Both the position numbers and the translations under genes were made by a program. Below, piece after piece: positions 44,488-54,090 of a stretch of 64,000 bases of DNA. The stretch is from Alphaproteobacteria bacterium (GTDB taxonomy: Bacteria > Pseudomonadota > Alphaproteobacteria > Caulobacterales > Hyphomonadaceae). The stretch lies in NCBI GenBank assembly GCA_018830285.1, contig JAHJSB010000003.1:1-64000 (forward strand), given 5' to 3'. Every line of letters begins with the position of its first letter. Position 1 is the first letter of the stretch. Below the pieces are notes generated by a model, which was given only the letters and a program-made list of their open reading frames with translations, did no database searches and was not told the origin of the DNA.

Positions 44488-47250
44488 TTAACAAGGGTCG
44501 CTGGCCTCAAGGCCGCACGACCAGCCCTGCCACCAGGTATCCGTGGCGTTCTCGACGGCACCGATATAACCAACCGGCTCAAGGTCGCCCGACAGGCCCG
44601 TCACATCAAACGCTGTGACGGCCGATTCAGCCGTGCCATTGATGAAAGTGTTGATCAGGGTGCTTGCTGTTGCCGTGGAGTTGTTGGTGCCTGCGGCCAG
44701 GGATGCAGCTGCAGCGCCGATATCGGAGCCCGCCACTTCAAGACCGGCTACACAATCGAACAGGACCGAGTTGAAGGCAGGGTCCACGCCGGCCTGGTAG
44801 CCAGCAACACCATTGCCTGCCGAAGTCTCCCAGCGGAAGCATTCAGTGACTTCCTTCACCACGCCGTTGACGTAAGTGCCGACCGTGCCGGTGTTCAGGC
44901 GGAGAGCGTTGCCACCCGCATCACCGAGGAAGGTGAAGTTGGAGACCTTGGCATTGGAAGCCGGTGTGATGCCCGCAACGCTGCTGGCCTCAACCATGTT
45001 GTCACCGCCGGCAGCACGCTGCTTCACGATGACATATTGCAGGCTGCCATTGTAGCCATTGTCGGTGTCGAGCGAGTCATCGTCCGCGCCCGTCAGCACG
45101 AGGTGCTTGGCGTTGACCGAGCCGCCAAAGAACTCAATGCCGTCATCCGAGCTGTTGTGGACCTGGACATAGTCAATCGCCGTGTCCGAACCGACACCGG
45201 CAAGCGTGATGCCGTTCAGCTCATTGCCTGTGGTGACTTCGAAACCGGAATGCTTGACCACAGTATAGCGCAGCGAACCGCTATTATCGGTTGGCAAGGC
45301 ACCGCCGTAAACCGCATCAGGATTGGTTACGCCTTCAACCACGTTATCACAGGCGACTGTCGCCGGCGTTGCCGCATTGCGGCAGCGGTTGATCGGCGCG
45401 CGGCCGAGGATAACCAGACCGCCCCATTCGCCAATGGCGTTTTCCGGGTTGGGTTGCGTGTCCGTGACATCCGCTTCGGATGTCAGGACGACCGGATTTT
45501 CTTTTGTTCCGTTCGAAAATATTTGGGAACCACGGTTCACGACGACATAGTCTGCGCCGCCTCCACCAAAGAGGGTGACGCCGGACTCAATCGTCAGAGT
45601 GGCTGGATCACCGCCTACCGCTGCGCCATCGGCACCGATGTCGACACCGACATCCAGACGTCCGACAACTTCATAGATATTTCCGCGTGTCAGACGCACA
45701 TCATCGGTGATCACACCTGAGATGCGGCAAACAGTCTGGTTATCAATTTCGAGACCTGAATCAGTCGTCCCGGTCGGGCAGGTCGGGTCAGGGAAGAGAC
45801 CAAACGTCCAGCCGGTTGCCCAGTTCTGGGTTTCCGTTTCTGTTGGGCCAAAGGCGCCGATATACGTCGTCGGCGAGAAGAACGCGTCCAGCGTTGCCAC
45901 GTCAAATGGCGCCACAGTGGCTTCGTTCGGGCCAGGGAAGAAAGAGGCCGCAAGTGAATTTGCCGTCGTCGTGGAGTTGTCGCTACCAGCTGCGAGGGAT
46001 GCAGCTGCAGCGCCCGCATCGGAGTTTGCCGTTTCAATGCCGCCGGCACAGTCAAACAGGACTGAGTTGAAGGCAGGATCGACGCCCGCCTGGTAGCCGG
46101 CGACACCATTGCCTGCCGAAGCCTCCCAGCGGAAACATTCAGTGACTTCCGTGACCACGCCATTGACGTAGGTGCTGATCGTGCCGGTGTTCAGGCGCAG
46201 AGCGTTGCCGATAGTGTTGCCACCGACGAAGGTGAAGTTGGAGACATTATAATCCGAAGCGGGCGTGACGCCGGCAACGCTGCTGGCCTCGACCATGTTG
46301 TCACCGCCGGCAGCACGCTGCTTCACGACAACATATTGCAGGTTGCCATTGTAGCCATTGTCGGTGTCGAGCGAGTCATCGTCTTCCCCAGTCAGCACGA
46401 GGTGCTTGGCGTTGACCGTACCGCCGAAGAACTCGATGCCATCATCCGAGCTGTTGTGGACCTGGACATAGTCAATCGTCGTGCCGGATCCGACACCACC
46501 CAGCGTGATGCCGTTCAGCTCATTGCCTGTGGTGACTTCGAAACCGGAGAAGCGCAGCGAGACGTAGCGAAGCGTACCACTGCTGTCTGCAGCATCGGCG
46601 CCGCCATAGACGGCTTCGGGATTGCTCACGCCTTCGATCACGTTGTCACAGGCGACTGTCGCTGGCGTTGCCGCATTGCGGCAGCGATTGATCGGCGCCT
46701 GGCCGAGAATCACAAGGCCGCCCCACTCGCCGATATTGTCGCCGCCGAAATCGCCTGCATCTGCGGCGCGGCGGACCAGGTCATTCGCGCTGGTCATGAC
46801 AATCGGGTTGGCGGCATTGCCGTCTGCATCAATCTCCGAACCGCGGTTGATGACGATAAAATCTGCGCCTGACCGCCCAAAGACGGTAACGCCGGGCTCG
46901 ATTGTCAGGGTTGCTGCCGTGCCGCCTGCAGTCGTGCCGTCGGCACCGACGTCAACGCCGACATCGACGCGTCCATCCACCGCATAAGCAACGCCAGCGA
47001 CGAACGGAAGCGTCAGGTCCGCAAGGTACGTACCAGAAAGGTTGCACGTCGTGAATCCGCCGACTGCCGCGCCTTCTGTGAAGCCGGCTGGGCACGTCGC
47101 GGCACTACCGCCACCACCGCCGCCACTGCCGCCACCACCCGATGGAGGCGTTCCCGGGCTGCTTGATCCCGGTGAAGCAATGTTGCTTCCTTGCGAACAC
47201 GCTGCTGCTAAGCAAAGCGCAATCACGCTTACCGACCTGCGAAATATCAT
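44488..47250 (-). CDS. Large surface lipoprotein with two near-identical beta-helix-like halves
   Basis: This 920-residue protein has a lipoprotein signal (CLAAAC, acylated C18), a Gly/Ser-rich linker (about 25-50), and two tandem copies of a ~420-residue module (about 53-486 and 491-913). Each module has GEWGGLVILG(Q/R)APINRC, NAATPATVAC, SGFEVTTGNELNGITL, VHNSSDDGIEFFGG, DDDSLDTDNGYNG, and ECFRWE(A/T)SAGNGVAGY. The repeated strand-turn pattern suggests a right-handed beta-helix, and the Asp-rich loops may bind calcium. It precedes a TonB receptor and is divergent from a regulator and T2SS genes. Caulobacter's phosphate-starvation lipoprotein ElpS is also encoded beside a 12-gene T2SS; I infer, but cannot show, a similar role. 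Confidence 0.82.
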   Translation of the reverse strand: MIFRRSVSVIALCLAAACSQGSNIASPGSSSPGTPPSGGGGSGGGGGGSAATCPAGFTEGAAVGGFTTCNLSGTYLADLTLPFVAGVAYAVDGRVDVGVDVGADGTTAGGTAATLTIEPGVTVFGRSGADFIVINRGSEIDADGNAANPIVMTSANDLVRRAADAGDFGGDNIGEWGGLVILGQAPINRCRNAATPATVACDNVIEGVSNPEAVYGGADAADSSGTLRYVSLRFSGFEVTTGNELNGITLGGVGSGTTIDYVQVHNSSDDGIEFFGGTVNAKHLVLTGEDDDSLDTDNGYNGNLQYVVVKQRAAGGDNMVEASSVAGVTPASDYNVSNFTFVGGNTIGNALRLNTGTISTYVNGVVTEVTECFRWEASAGNGVAGYQAGVDPAFNSVLFDCAGGIETANSDAGAAAASLAAGSDNSTTTANSLAASFFPGPNEATVAPFDVATLDAFFSPTTYIGAFGPTETETQNWATGWTFGLFPDPTCPTGTTDSGLEIDNQTVCRISGVITDDVRLTRGNIYEVVGRLDVGVDIGADGAAVGGDPATLTIESGVTLFGGGGADYVVVNRGSQIFSNGTKENPVVLTSEADVTDTQPNPENAIGEWGGLVILGRAPINRCRNAATPATVACDNVVEGVTNPDAVYGGALPTDNSGSLRYTVVKHSGFEVTTGNELNGITLAGVGSDTAIDYVQVHNSSDDGIEFFGGSVNAKHLVLTGADDDSLDTDNGYNGSLQYVIVKQRAAGGDNMVEASSVAGITPASNAKVSNFTFLGDAGGNALRLNTGTVGTYVNGVVKEVTECFRWETSAGNGVAGYQAGVDPAFNSVLFDCVAGLEVAGSDIGAAAASLAAGTNNSTATASTLINTFINGTAESAVTAFDVTGLSGDLEPVGYIGAVENATDTWWQGWSCGLEASDPC
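44512..45780 (-). repeat. Second copy of the tandem module in the lipoprotein gene
   Basis: This 1.27-kb segment encodes residues about 491-913 and matches the upstream copy with an offset of about 1.3 kb. Long DNA stretches agree closely, for example around 44812 and 46110, where both read CATTGCCTGCCGAAG. Confidence 0.85.
45793..47094 (-). repeat. First copy of the tandem module in the lipoprotein gene
   Basis: This segment encodes residues about 53-486. The copies are near-identical over several 100-200-base blocks (about 44990-45270 against 46285-46560) and more divergent elsewhere. This suggests recent duplication or ongoing gene conversion. Confidence 0.85.
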
Positions 47251-47345
47251 GGGAACCCCTTGTTTGGACCGTCAGACAGGCCGACTCCATTGCGACCTCG
47301 TCAGCGGCTGAATAGCGACGCCCCATGACAAACAATTAACGGAAA

Positions 47346-47439
47346 TGTCTCGGTTTTGAGACAAGATGTCGGCACCGCCTGCCGACGTCCGAATAAAAGC
47401 CACCTCACGCGGCGCCACGTCACAAAACTTTCGCGAAAG
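47346..47439. promoter_or_regulatory. Cluster of inverted repeats in the lipoprotein/regulator divergent gap
   Basis: Three symmetric elements lie in the 269-base gap: TGTCTC-N6-GAGACA (47346-47363), GATGTCGGCA-N5-TGCCGACGTC (47365-47389, one mismatch), and CTTTCGCGAAAG (47428-47439, a perfect 12-base palindrome). They are candidate operators or a hairpin controlling either or both divergent genes. Confidence 0.5.
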
Positions 47440-47519
47440 CGACATGTGAGCGCGTTAAATTCCGCATATTCGTGCGCTTGTTGGGAACCAGAGGCTCAAC
47501 GCAACAAGGGGCTGCCTCG

Positions 47520-47843
47520 GTGGATAATATGGATTTGCTTTACAGGCTCGAGGGTCGCCTGATTGACCTTGAGACAAAGGTCACGCAGCTTGAAAAGGCC
47601 ATGGCCGAAATGCCAAAGGCTGAACCCGCCATTCCGGAAGAAGCGCAAAAGCGGATTGATGCCGGCGAGCATCCCGTTCGCGTCATGCGCGAACTCAGGT
47701 TGCTGACACAAAGCCAGCTAAGCGAGCTCTGCGGCATTCGCCCGAACCACATATCCGCAATCGAGCGTGGCCAGACGTTCGGCCTCAAGACGGCACGACG
47801 CCTGTCAGAAGCGCTGGAAGTTCCCGCAAGCGTGCTGTTCTGA
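47520..47843 (+). CDS. Small XRE-family helix-turn-helix regulator
   Basis: This 107-residue protein starts with a leucine-rich coiled coil (YRLEGRLIDLETKVTQLEKAM) and then has an XRE/Cro-type helix-turn-helix: LTQSQLSELCGIRPNHISAIERG, followed by KTARRLSEALEVPASVLF. It should dimerise and bind DNA. The GTG at 47520 has AAGGGG eight bases upstream; an ATG nine bases later is an alternative. It lies between the divergent surface-lipoprotein gene and the T2SS genes, making either a possible target. Confidence 0.85.
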   Translation: MDNMDLLYRLEGRLIDLETKVTQLEKAMAEMPKAEPAIPEEAQKRIDAGEHPVRVMRELRLLTQSQLSELCGIRPNHISAIERGQTFGLKTARRLSEALEVPASVLF

Positions 47844-48067
47844 CCGACTTCTTGTGGCCTAATCGTATCGAAGACAGAAACAGTGTACGTTATTGGGACA
47901 ATCCCCGCGCCCTCAAGTATTAACAAGATGTACTGTAATTCAGCTTGCCACTATTGATCAGTTTGCTTCATCAACATTCCAAATGCCCGGGCTCGGCTAT
48001 GGCCCACCTGTTCGACAGGTCGCCCAGTTACATAATCCGGGCAGGGAAATTGCAGTCAGAGTAGATT

Positions 48068-48955
48068 ATGAGCCAATTAGACATCCTTTCGACGAAGGCA
48101 CTGCTCCTTTTGCCGCGTGTACGCGTCGGGCTTACAATCGTGTTGGTTGTGCTTTTGGGATTGCTGGCTGCGCGGTTCGTTTGGCTGTTGGTCGAGCCTG
48201 GCGGTGCTGTGAGTGACCCGCTGGCCTTGCCCGCGAGTCAGGCCAGCGCATCCGCAGGATCCCCTCTGGCGAGTGCAGACCTCATGGTGCTGACCCGATC
48301 GAACCGGTTCGGAGCGGCAGCCGCGGTCGGTGACATAATCCCGGATGCGCCAGCGACCAGTCTCAATCTCACCCTCAAGGGCGTGCGGTCTGTTGCGGCG
48401 GGTTCCAGTGACGCACGGCCGGAACAGGCCTCGATTGCCATCATCGAGACCCCAGACGGACGCGCCCTCACCTATCATCCAGGAGACACCATTATCGAGG
48501 GCGTCACGCTTGACCGGGTCCTGCCCGACCGGGTGCTCATTCGAAAAAGCGGGTCGCTGGAAACGCTCATGATGGAAAGCGGGATCGATGCATTATCTGT
48601 GCTGACTTTGCCCGGCCAGGAAGGCATGGTCGAAGGCGCGCCGCGTCCCGCAACGAATTCTCAGCGCCAAGCGCCCCTCGACCGCGCGCTCCTTGCGTCG
48701 CTTGACGTGGCGCCCGTATTTACTGACGGCATCCTTGTTGGATACCGCCTGTCAACGCCGGGCTCGACGGCGGCCCTGTCCGGTTCCGGTCTCGAATCGG
48801 GTGACATCATAACGGTGCTCGACGGAACGCCTGTCCGCGACATCAAGATCGAGAACATCGCCGAACGGCTGTCGAATGCCGCCGAGTTATCCATGACGGT
48901 TCAGCGCAACGGCGCCAATATCCCCGTCACGCTTCGCTTCCCCGAGGGAGAATAG
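48068..48955 (+). CDS. gspC: Type II secretion protein C, GspC
   Basis: GspC spans the inner membrane and links the assembly platform to the GspD secretin. The 295-residue protein has one N-terminal hydrophobic helix (VGLTIVLVVLLGLLAARFVWLL), a periplasmic HR region (FGAAAAVGD... LNLTLKGVRS... AIIETPDG), and a C-terminal PDZ-like domain (FTDGILVGYRLSTPGSTAALSGSGLESGDIITVLDGTPVRD, by order). It is the first gene of the gspC-N operon and lies 224 bases after the XRE gene. Confidence 0.92.
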   Translation: MSQLDILSTKALLLLPRVRVGLTIVLVVLLGLLAARFVWLLVEPGGAVSDPLALPASQASASAGSPLASADLMVLTRSNRFGAAAAVGDIIPDAPATSLNLTLKGVRSVAAGSSDARPEQASIAIIETPDGRALTYHPGDTIIEGVTLDRVLPDRVLIRKSGSLETLMMESGIDALSVLTLPGQEGMVEGAPRPATNSQRQAPLDRALLASLDVAPVFTDGILVGYRLSTPGSTAALSGSGLESGDIITVLDGTPVRDIKIENIAERLSNAAELSMTVQRNGANIPVTLRFPEGE

Positions 48956-48960
48956 ATAGA

Positions 48961-50904
48961 ATGAACGTCCGTTTCGGCCTTTCAGCCATCCTGCTGGCCA
49001 CGACAGCCCTGCCCGCCTTCGGGCTCGCGGGCGAGAACGGTCCCAAGGCCTCTCTCCACGTGCTGAATTTCGATGATGTCGAGTTGAGTTCGCTGATCGC
49101 CGACGTGTCCATCGTCACAGGATACACATTCATCGTCCATCCCGATGTCCGCGGCAAACGCGTGACTGTCACGTCTTCGTCCCCCCTGACACGGGAAGGC
49201 GTGTTTGACGTCTTCCTTTCGACTCTGCGCGTTCACGGCTTCACGGCCGTGTCTGCCGGCAAGGACACCTACCGCATTATCCCGGAACAATCGGCGGTAA
49301 GCGAAGCCGGCACGCGGGCCTCCGGCTCGAACAGTTTCGTGACCGAGATCATCCGCCTCAACAATTTCAATGCGCTCGAAGCGGCCCAGATGGTAAAACC
49401 CCTGGTCGATGCTCAGGGGCAGGTCATCGCAAACCCGCGCTCGAACACATTGGTGATCGTCGATTACCAGTCGAACATGCCGCGTATCCGCCGATTGGTC
49501 GCGGGAATCGATGAAGATCGCAGCCGCACGGAAACCATCTCTCTCAAGAACATCGCGTCAGGCGAACTCGAATCCATCCTGATGGCCCTTCAAAAAACCG
49601 GCGGAGAAGACAGCTACACGTCAAACTTCCAGGCCATCGCCTCTCAGACAGGCAATTCAATAGTCATCCGTGGCGACGACCTGATGGTCGAGCGCGCCCT
49701 GAAGGTTGTCGAACAACTTGATGCGACGGACCGGATCGAAGACACGCTGCGCGTTATCTCGCTCAACAATGCCGATGCTGCCGATATCGTCCCTATCCTC
49801 GAAAAGGTCGCCGGCGCGATGGCGTTCCGGCGCGGTGAGACAGGTGGCGACATCGCACTCAGCACGATCGCCTTTCATGCATCGACCAACTCGCTCGTGA
49901 TCAATGCGCCCAGCGAGACTCTTCTGACACTTGAACGCGTGATCCAGGACCTCGACAAGCGGCGTGCCCAGGTTCTCGTTGAAGCCATCATCGTCGAAAT
50001 GTCCGACGACACTGCCCGGGAACTCGGCCTGCAATTCCTGCTCAGCGGCACCGGCAATTCAACTGTGCCATTCGCGTCCACCAATTACTCCCGCTCTGCG
50101 CCCAACCTTCTGGCCCTCGCCGGCGCCATAAGCGGCGACACACCGTTCACGAGCGGCGAGACCAATCCGTTTGCCGCATCCGCCGTCACGTCCCTGCTTG
50201 GACTCACCGGCCTCAGCGTCGGTGTGGGCGGCCAAAACGGCGACACGCTTTTCGGCGCCATCCTGACGGCAGTCGAGAATGACGCGAATTCCCGGGTCCT
50301 CTCAAAGCCGTTCAACATGACGCTCGACAATGGCACCTCGTCGCTCCTCGTCGGCCAGGAAGTACCAATCGTCACAGGTGAAGTACTGGGCAATGACAAT
50401 ACCAATCCGTTCCGCACTGTTGACCGCAAGGAAATCGGTGTCCGCCTGGACGTCACGCCACGCATCTCGTCGGATGATGCGGTCCGGCTTGAAATCAACC
50501 AGGAAGTCTCGAGCATCTCGGGCGCCATCAATGTCGCGACGTCAGATCTCATCTTCAACAAGCGTCAGATCACGACTGACGTTCTGGCCGACAGTGGCGA
50601 AATCATCGTCATAGGCGGTCTGATCCAGCAATCCGATACCATTGCAGAGGAGAAAGTCCCGATCCTCGGCGACATGCCAGTCGCCGGACGCCTGTTTCGG
50701 ACCGAAGGCAAAGCGTCAAAGCGAACGAACCTGATGGTATTCATCCGCCCGACCGTGATCCGTGATCGTCAGAGTGCGCGGGACGTCACCGCTCGCAGCT
50801 ATCGTTTCGTCCGTGCCGAAGAACTCTGGAACGGCAAGGACGACAAAGTCAATTCGCTCGACGCCTTTGTCAGCGAAGTGCTTGGAGCACCTCCACCGCA
50901 GTAA
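48961..50904 (+). CDS. gspD: Type II secretion outer-membrane secretin, GspD
   Basis: GspD forms the outer-membrane pore of the T2SS. The 647-residue protein has a signal peptide (about 1-23), N0 (LHVLNFDDVELSSLIADV, FIVHPDVRGKRVTV) and N1-N3 repeats (ETISLKNIASGELESIL, DTLRVISLNNADAADIVPIL), and a secretin domain with VGQEVPIVTGEV and VRLDVTPRIS. The C-terminal end (FIRPTVIRD) closes the barrel. It begins five bases after gspC. Confidence 0.97.
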   Translation: MNVRFGLSAILLATTALPAFGLAGENGPKASLHVLNFDDVELSSLIADVSIVTGYTFIVHPDVRGKRVTVTSSSPLTREGVFDVFLSTLRVHGFTAVSAGKDTYRIIPEQSAVSEAGTRASGSNSFVTEIIRLNNFNALEAAQMVKPLVDAQGQVIANPRSNTLVIVDYQSNMPRIRRLVAGIDEDRSRTETISLKNIASGELESILMALQKTGGEDSYTSNFQAIASQTGNSIVIRGDDLMVERALKVVEQLDATDRIEDTLRVISLNNADAADIVPILEKVAGAMAFRRGETGGDIALSTIAFHASTNSLVINAPSETLLTLERVIQDLDKRRAQVLVEAIIVEMSDDTARELGLQFLLSGTGNSTVPFASTNYSRSAPNLLALAGAISGDTPFTSGETNPFAASAVTSLLGLTGLSVGVGGQNGDTLFGAILTAVENDANSRVLSKPFNMTLDNGTSSLLVGQEVPIVTGEVLGNDNTNPFRTVDRKEIGVRLDVTPRISSDDAVRLEINQEVSSISGAINVATSDLIFNKRQITTDVLADSGEIIVIGGLIQQSDTIAEEKVPILGDMPVAGRLFRTEGKASKRTNLMVFIRPTVIRDRQSARDVTARSYRFVRAEELWNGKDDKVNSLDAFVSEVLGAPPPQ

Positions 50905-50908
50905 TCCC

Positions 50909-52411
50909 ATGGACACAAACGCCGCATCTTCCCGCCAGTTCACCTACGCCTTCGCGAAGGACAAGGGGCTCATCGTGCTGCCTGATCGCGACACGTTGAC
51001 CGTGGGCGTACGCACGGGCGCCGATGTCATGTCCCTTGTCGAAGCGCGCCGGACCCTTGGGTGCCCCCACGCGATTGAATCCCTCGATCCGGCCAGCTTC
51101 GATCGCGCACTGACTGTCGCGTTCAGCCAGGGGCCGCTGGGCGCTACGGATATTGAAGCGGCCGTTGCCAGCCGGGGCGGACTCGAGAGCCTGATCGACG
51201 ATATCCCCGAAGCGGCAGACCTGCTCGGCGGCAGCGACGATGCGCCGGTCATCCGCCTGATCAATGGCCTCATCTACGAGGCGATGAAGCGCCGGGCATC
51301 TGATATTCATATCGACCCGTTCGAGGACAAACTGTCCATCCGTTACCGCATCGATGGCGACCTGGTCGAAGTCCTTACCCCGCCTCGCAAGCTCGCCGCA
51401 CCACTTGTGTCGCGCATCAAGGTCATGGCCCGCCTCGACATTGCCGAGAAGCGCTTGCCACAGGATGGCCGCATCTCGCTGCAGGCCGGGGGACGCTCCA
51501 TCGACGTGCGCGTCGCCATCCTGCCGACCCGTTTCGGCGAGCGCGTCGCCCTGCGTCTCCTCGACACGCAGAACGCGCTCCTCACGCTTGAGCAGCTCGG
51601 TATGGATTCCGACACCTACCAGCGTTTCGACCAGATCCTCGGCCAACCCAATGGCGTGATCCTCGTCACCGGTCCCGTCGGCTCAGGCAAAACAACGACG
51701 CTCTATTCGAGCATCTCGCGCCTCAACACCGGCAGTGTGAACATCATGACGCTGGAAGACCCGGTCGAATACGGCCTGCCGGGGATCAGCCAGACACAGA
51801 TGGATGCCAAGGTCGGCCTCACCTTCGCCCGGGCCCTGCGCAACATCCTGCGCCAGGACTTCAACATTGTCATGGTCGGCGAGATCCGCGATCTCGAGAC
51901 CGCTGAAGCAGCATTTGAATTCGCTTCGACGGGGCGCCTTGCCTTCTCCACCCTGCACACCAACAGTGCAGCCGGTGCCATCACGCGCCTGCGCGACATG
52001 GGGGTCGAGACTTACCTCATGGCGTCCACCCTGCGCGCCGTCATGGCCCAGCGCCTTGTGCGCAAGCTCTGCGATGTCTGCAAGGAGCCAGCGACCGCCG
52101 GCGCCGCTGAATACGAGGCGCTTGATCTGCATCCGGCGGACTCGTTCACCCACTACACGCCCAAGGGCTGCATGGCCTGCGGCAATACCGGCTTTCATGG
52201 TCGCATCGCGATCTACGAGCTCCTGGTTGTCGATAATGCTGTTCGCAACCTGCTCCACGCCGACGCGACAGAAGACGCCATCGAAGCGGTTGCCTTCGCT
52301 GACCATCATCGCCTGATCGAGAACGCCCGGCGCTATGTTTTCTCCGGCGAGACCAGCGTGACGGAAGTCCTGCGCGTCTGCCGCAAGGAGGCCCGCGATG
52401 GCAGCGTTTGA
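50909..52411 (+). CDS. gspE: Type II secretion ATPase, GspE
   Basis: GspE is the cytosolic ATPase that drives pseudopilus assembly. The 500-residue protein has Walker A GPVGSGKTTT (about residues 255-264), Asp box MTLEDPVEYGLPGI, Walker B/His box VMVGEIRDLETAE and STLHTNSA, and a zinc site of four cysteines CDVC and CMAC (from about residue 388). The ATG lies five bases after gspD. It overlaps gspF by 14 bases. Confidence 0.97.
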   Translation: MDTNAASSRQFTYAFAKDKGLIVLPDRDTLTVGVRTGADVMSLVEARRTLGCPHAIESLDPASFDRALTVAFSQGPLGATDIEAAVASRGGLESLIDDIPEAADLLGGSDDAPVIRLINGLIYEAMKRRASDIHIDPFEDKLSIRYRIDGDLVEVLTPPRKLAAPLVSRIKVMARLDIAEKRLPQDGRISLQAGGRSIDVRVAILPTRFGERVALRLLDTQNALLTLEQLGMDSDTYQRFDQILGQPNGVILVTGPVGSGKTTTLYSSISRLNTGSVNIMTLEDPVEYGLPGISQTQMDAKVGLTFARALRNILRQDFNIVMVGEIRDLETAEAAFEFASTGRLAFSTLHTNSAAGAITRLRDMGVETYLMASTLRAVMAQRLVRKLCDVCKEPATAGAAEYEALDLHPADSFTHYTPKGCMACGNTGFHGRIAIYELLVVDNAVRNLLHADATEDAIEAVAFADHHRLIENARRYVFSGETSVTEVLRVCRKEARDGSV

Positions 52412-53606
52412 ATATGTCGCTGTCGATACGGGTGGCAAGCGCCTGCGGGGCGTCATCTCTGCCGACAGTCCTCGCGCCGCCCGCAAGGAATTGCGGATGC
52501 GCGAACTCATGCCGGTCGACGTCCAGCTGCTCAACACGAAGACGGCGCGTGGAGGCAAGGGTTCCGTTGGACGTATCTCCGACAAGGACCGCGCCTTGCT
52601 CGCACGCCAGCTCGCTGTGCTCCTCCAGTCAGGCCTCACCGTCGAACAGGCTCTCACCGCTGCGGCCAGCGACGCCAAGCCGGAAACGGTGGCCATCCTC
52701 CACCGCGTCCGCAATGAAGTGACCGAAGGCTCCCGCTTTGCCGACGCACTCGGAACCGCGCCGCGTGCCTTCCCGCCACTGTTCAAGTCGGTCGTTGCTG
52801 CCGGCGAAATGTCGGGTCGCCTGGGCGAAGTAATGGAACGCCTCGCCGTCTATCTTGAGAACACGTGGCGCCTTCGCCAGAAGGTCCAGTCCGCACTCAT
52901 CTATCCGGCCCTGCTTGCCACGCTCGCCATCGGCATGGTCGTCGCCCTTATGATCCTCGTCGTCCCGCGCCTTGTCGAACAGTTCGACATGTTCGATGCC
53001 GACCTGCCCTGGCTGACCCAGCAGGTCATCGCTGTGTCCAATCTCCTGCGCAACTGGGGGTGGCTGATCGCCATTGCACTGGTTGTCGGCTTCGTCCTCC
53101 TCTTGCGGTTACTGCGCGCGCCCGGCGTCCGCGAGACACTGGACCGCCTCGTCCTGCGGCTGCCCATTGTCGGCAACCTGGCTCGCACCGTCTCTGCCGC
53201 CCGCTTCGCACGCATCTTCGCCACGCTTTCCTCATCCGGGGCCACGGTTCTGGAATCCCTTCATGCGTCGCGCGGCGCCATGTCCAACAGCGTCTTCCGT
53301 AAGGCGACGGACGAGATCGCCGTTCGCGTCAGCGAAGGCGGGTCATTCGCCGCCGCGCTCAAGGGCACCGGCGCCTTCCCGCCCATGATGGTCCACATGG
53401 TGGCCAGCGGCGAAGCAGGGCGTGACGTGCCCGGCATGATGACGCGCGCGGCAGAATTCCTCGAAGACGAATTTGAAAATGCCACATCCACCGCCCTCAG
53501 CCTGATGGAACCGATCATCATCGTTGTGCTCGGCGGCCTTGTCGGCATGATCGTTTTGTCGATCATGCTACCCATTATCCAGCTCAACACGCTGGCGCTG
53601 CAATAG
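52398..53606 (+). CDS. gspF: Type II secretion inner-membrane platform protein, GspF
   Basis: GspF is the polytopic platform protein of the T2SS. The 402-residue protein has an N-terminal cytosolic domain (RALLARQLAVLLQSGLTVEQAL, SRFADALGTAPRAFPPLF), hydrophobic segments near 172-195 and 219-240, a repeated cytosolic domain (ARFARIFATLSSSGATVLESLH), and a last membrane segment at about 373-396 (LMEPIIIVVLGGLVGMIVLSI). Its start lies within the end of gspE. Confidence 0.97.
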   Translation: MAAFEYVAVDTGGKRLRGVISADSPRAARKELRMRELMPVDVQLLNTKTARGGKGSVGRISDKDRALLARQLAVLLQSGLTVEQALTAAASDAKPETVAILHRVRNEVTEGSRFADALGTAPRAFPPLFKSVVAAGEMSGRLGEVMERLAVYLENTWRLRQKVQSALIYPALLATLAIGMVVALMILVVPRLVEQFDMFDADLPWLTQQVIAVSNLLRNWGWLIAIALVVGFVLLLRLLRAPGVRETLDRLVLRLPIVGNLARTVSAARFARIFATLSSSGATVLESLHASRGAMSNSVFRKATDEIAVRVSEGGSFAAALKGTGAFPPMMVHMVASGEAGRDVPGMMTRAAEFLEDEFENATSTALSLMEPIIIVVLGGLVGMIVLSIMLPIIQLNTLALQ

Positions 53607-53632
53607 CGCTGCGGACCTAACAGGAGACCCCA

Positions 53633-54082
53633 ATGACCCACGCCAAAGACGACCAGAAAGCCGCGCCCGACACGAAGGATGCCGGCTTCTCGCTCGTTGA
53701 GCTGCTCGTTACCGTGTCGATCATGGCCTTGCTGGCCACGGCAGTGGTGATCTCCGTCGGCCCCGTGCTCGGCAAGTCCCGGATCGACCGGGCGCGTTCG
53801 GATATCGCGGCGCTTGAAAGCGGCCTCGAACAGTACAGCTTCGACATGTTCAACTATCCTGGCGCCGATACTGGCTTGGCTGCGCTCAAGACGCCGCCCT
53901 CTGGAGAAAAAGCCGACCAGTACCGCCCCGGTGGCTACATCAAGCGCGTCCAACAGGATCCTTGGGGCAATGATTACCATTACACTGCGCCCGGCCCACG
54001 TTCGGGCGGCGCCTATGACGTATTTTCCGCAGGCCCGGACGGAGAGCCCGGCAATGAAGACGATATCGGCAACTGGAACTGA
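53633..54082 (+). CDS. gspG: Major pseudopilin, GspG
   Basis: GspG is the main subunit of the T2SS pseudopilus. The prepilin site is AG-FSLVELLVTVSIMALLATAVV, with F+1 and E+5. The 18-residue leader (MTHAKDDQKAAPDTKDAG) is longer than usual. The C-terminal domain has the typical GGYIKRVQQDPWGNDYHY segment and the calcium-loop-like DGEPGNEDDIGNW. It follows gspF after 26 bases. Confidence 0.96.
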   Translation: MTHAKDDQKAAPDTKDAGFSLVELLVTVSIMALLATAVVISVGPVLGKSRIDRARSDIAALESGLEQYSFDMFNYPGADTGLAALKTPPSGEKADQYRPGGYIKRVQQDPWGNDYHYTAPGPRSGGAYDVFSAGPDGEPGNEDDIGNWN

Positions 54083-54090
54083 CACCTGAG

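Noticed and set aside
47417-47434. Possible Pho box (ACGTCAC-AAAA-CTTTCGC) before the surface lipoprotein
   Set aside because: Only the first half resembles the CTGTCAY pattern; the second half fits poorly and overlaps a perfect palindrome. It is too weak to call, although phosphate control would fit an ElpS-like role.
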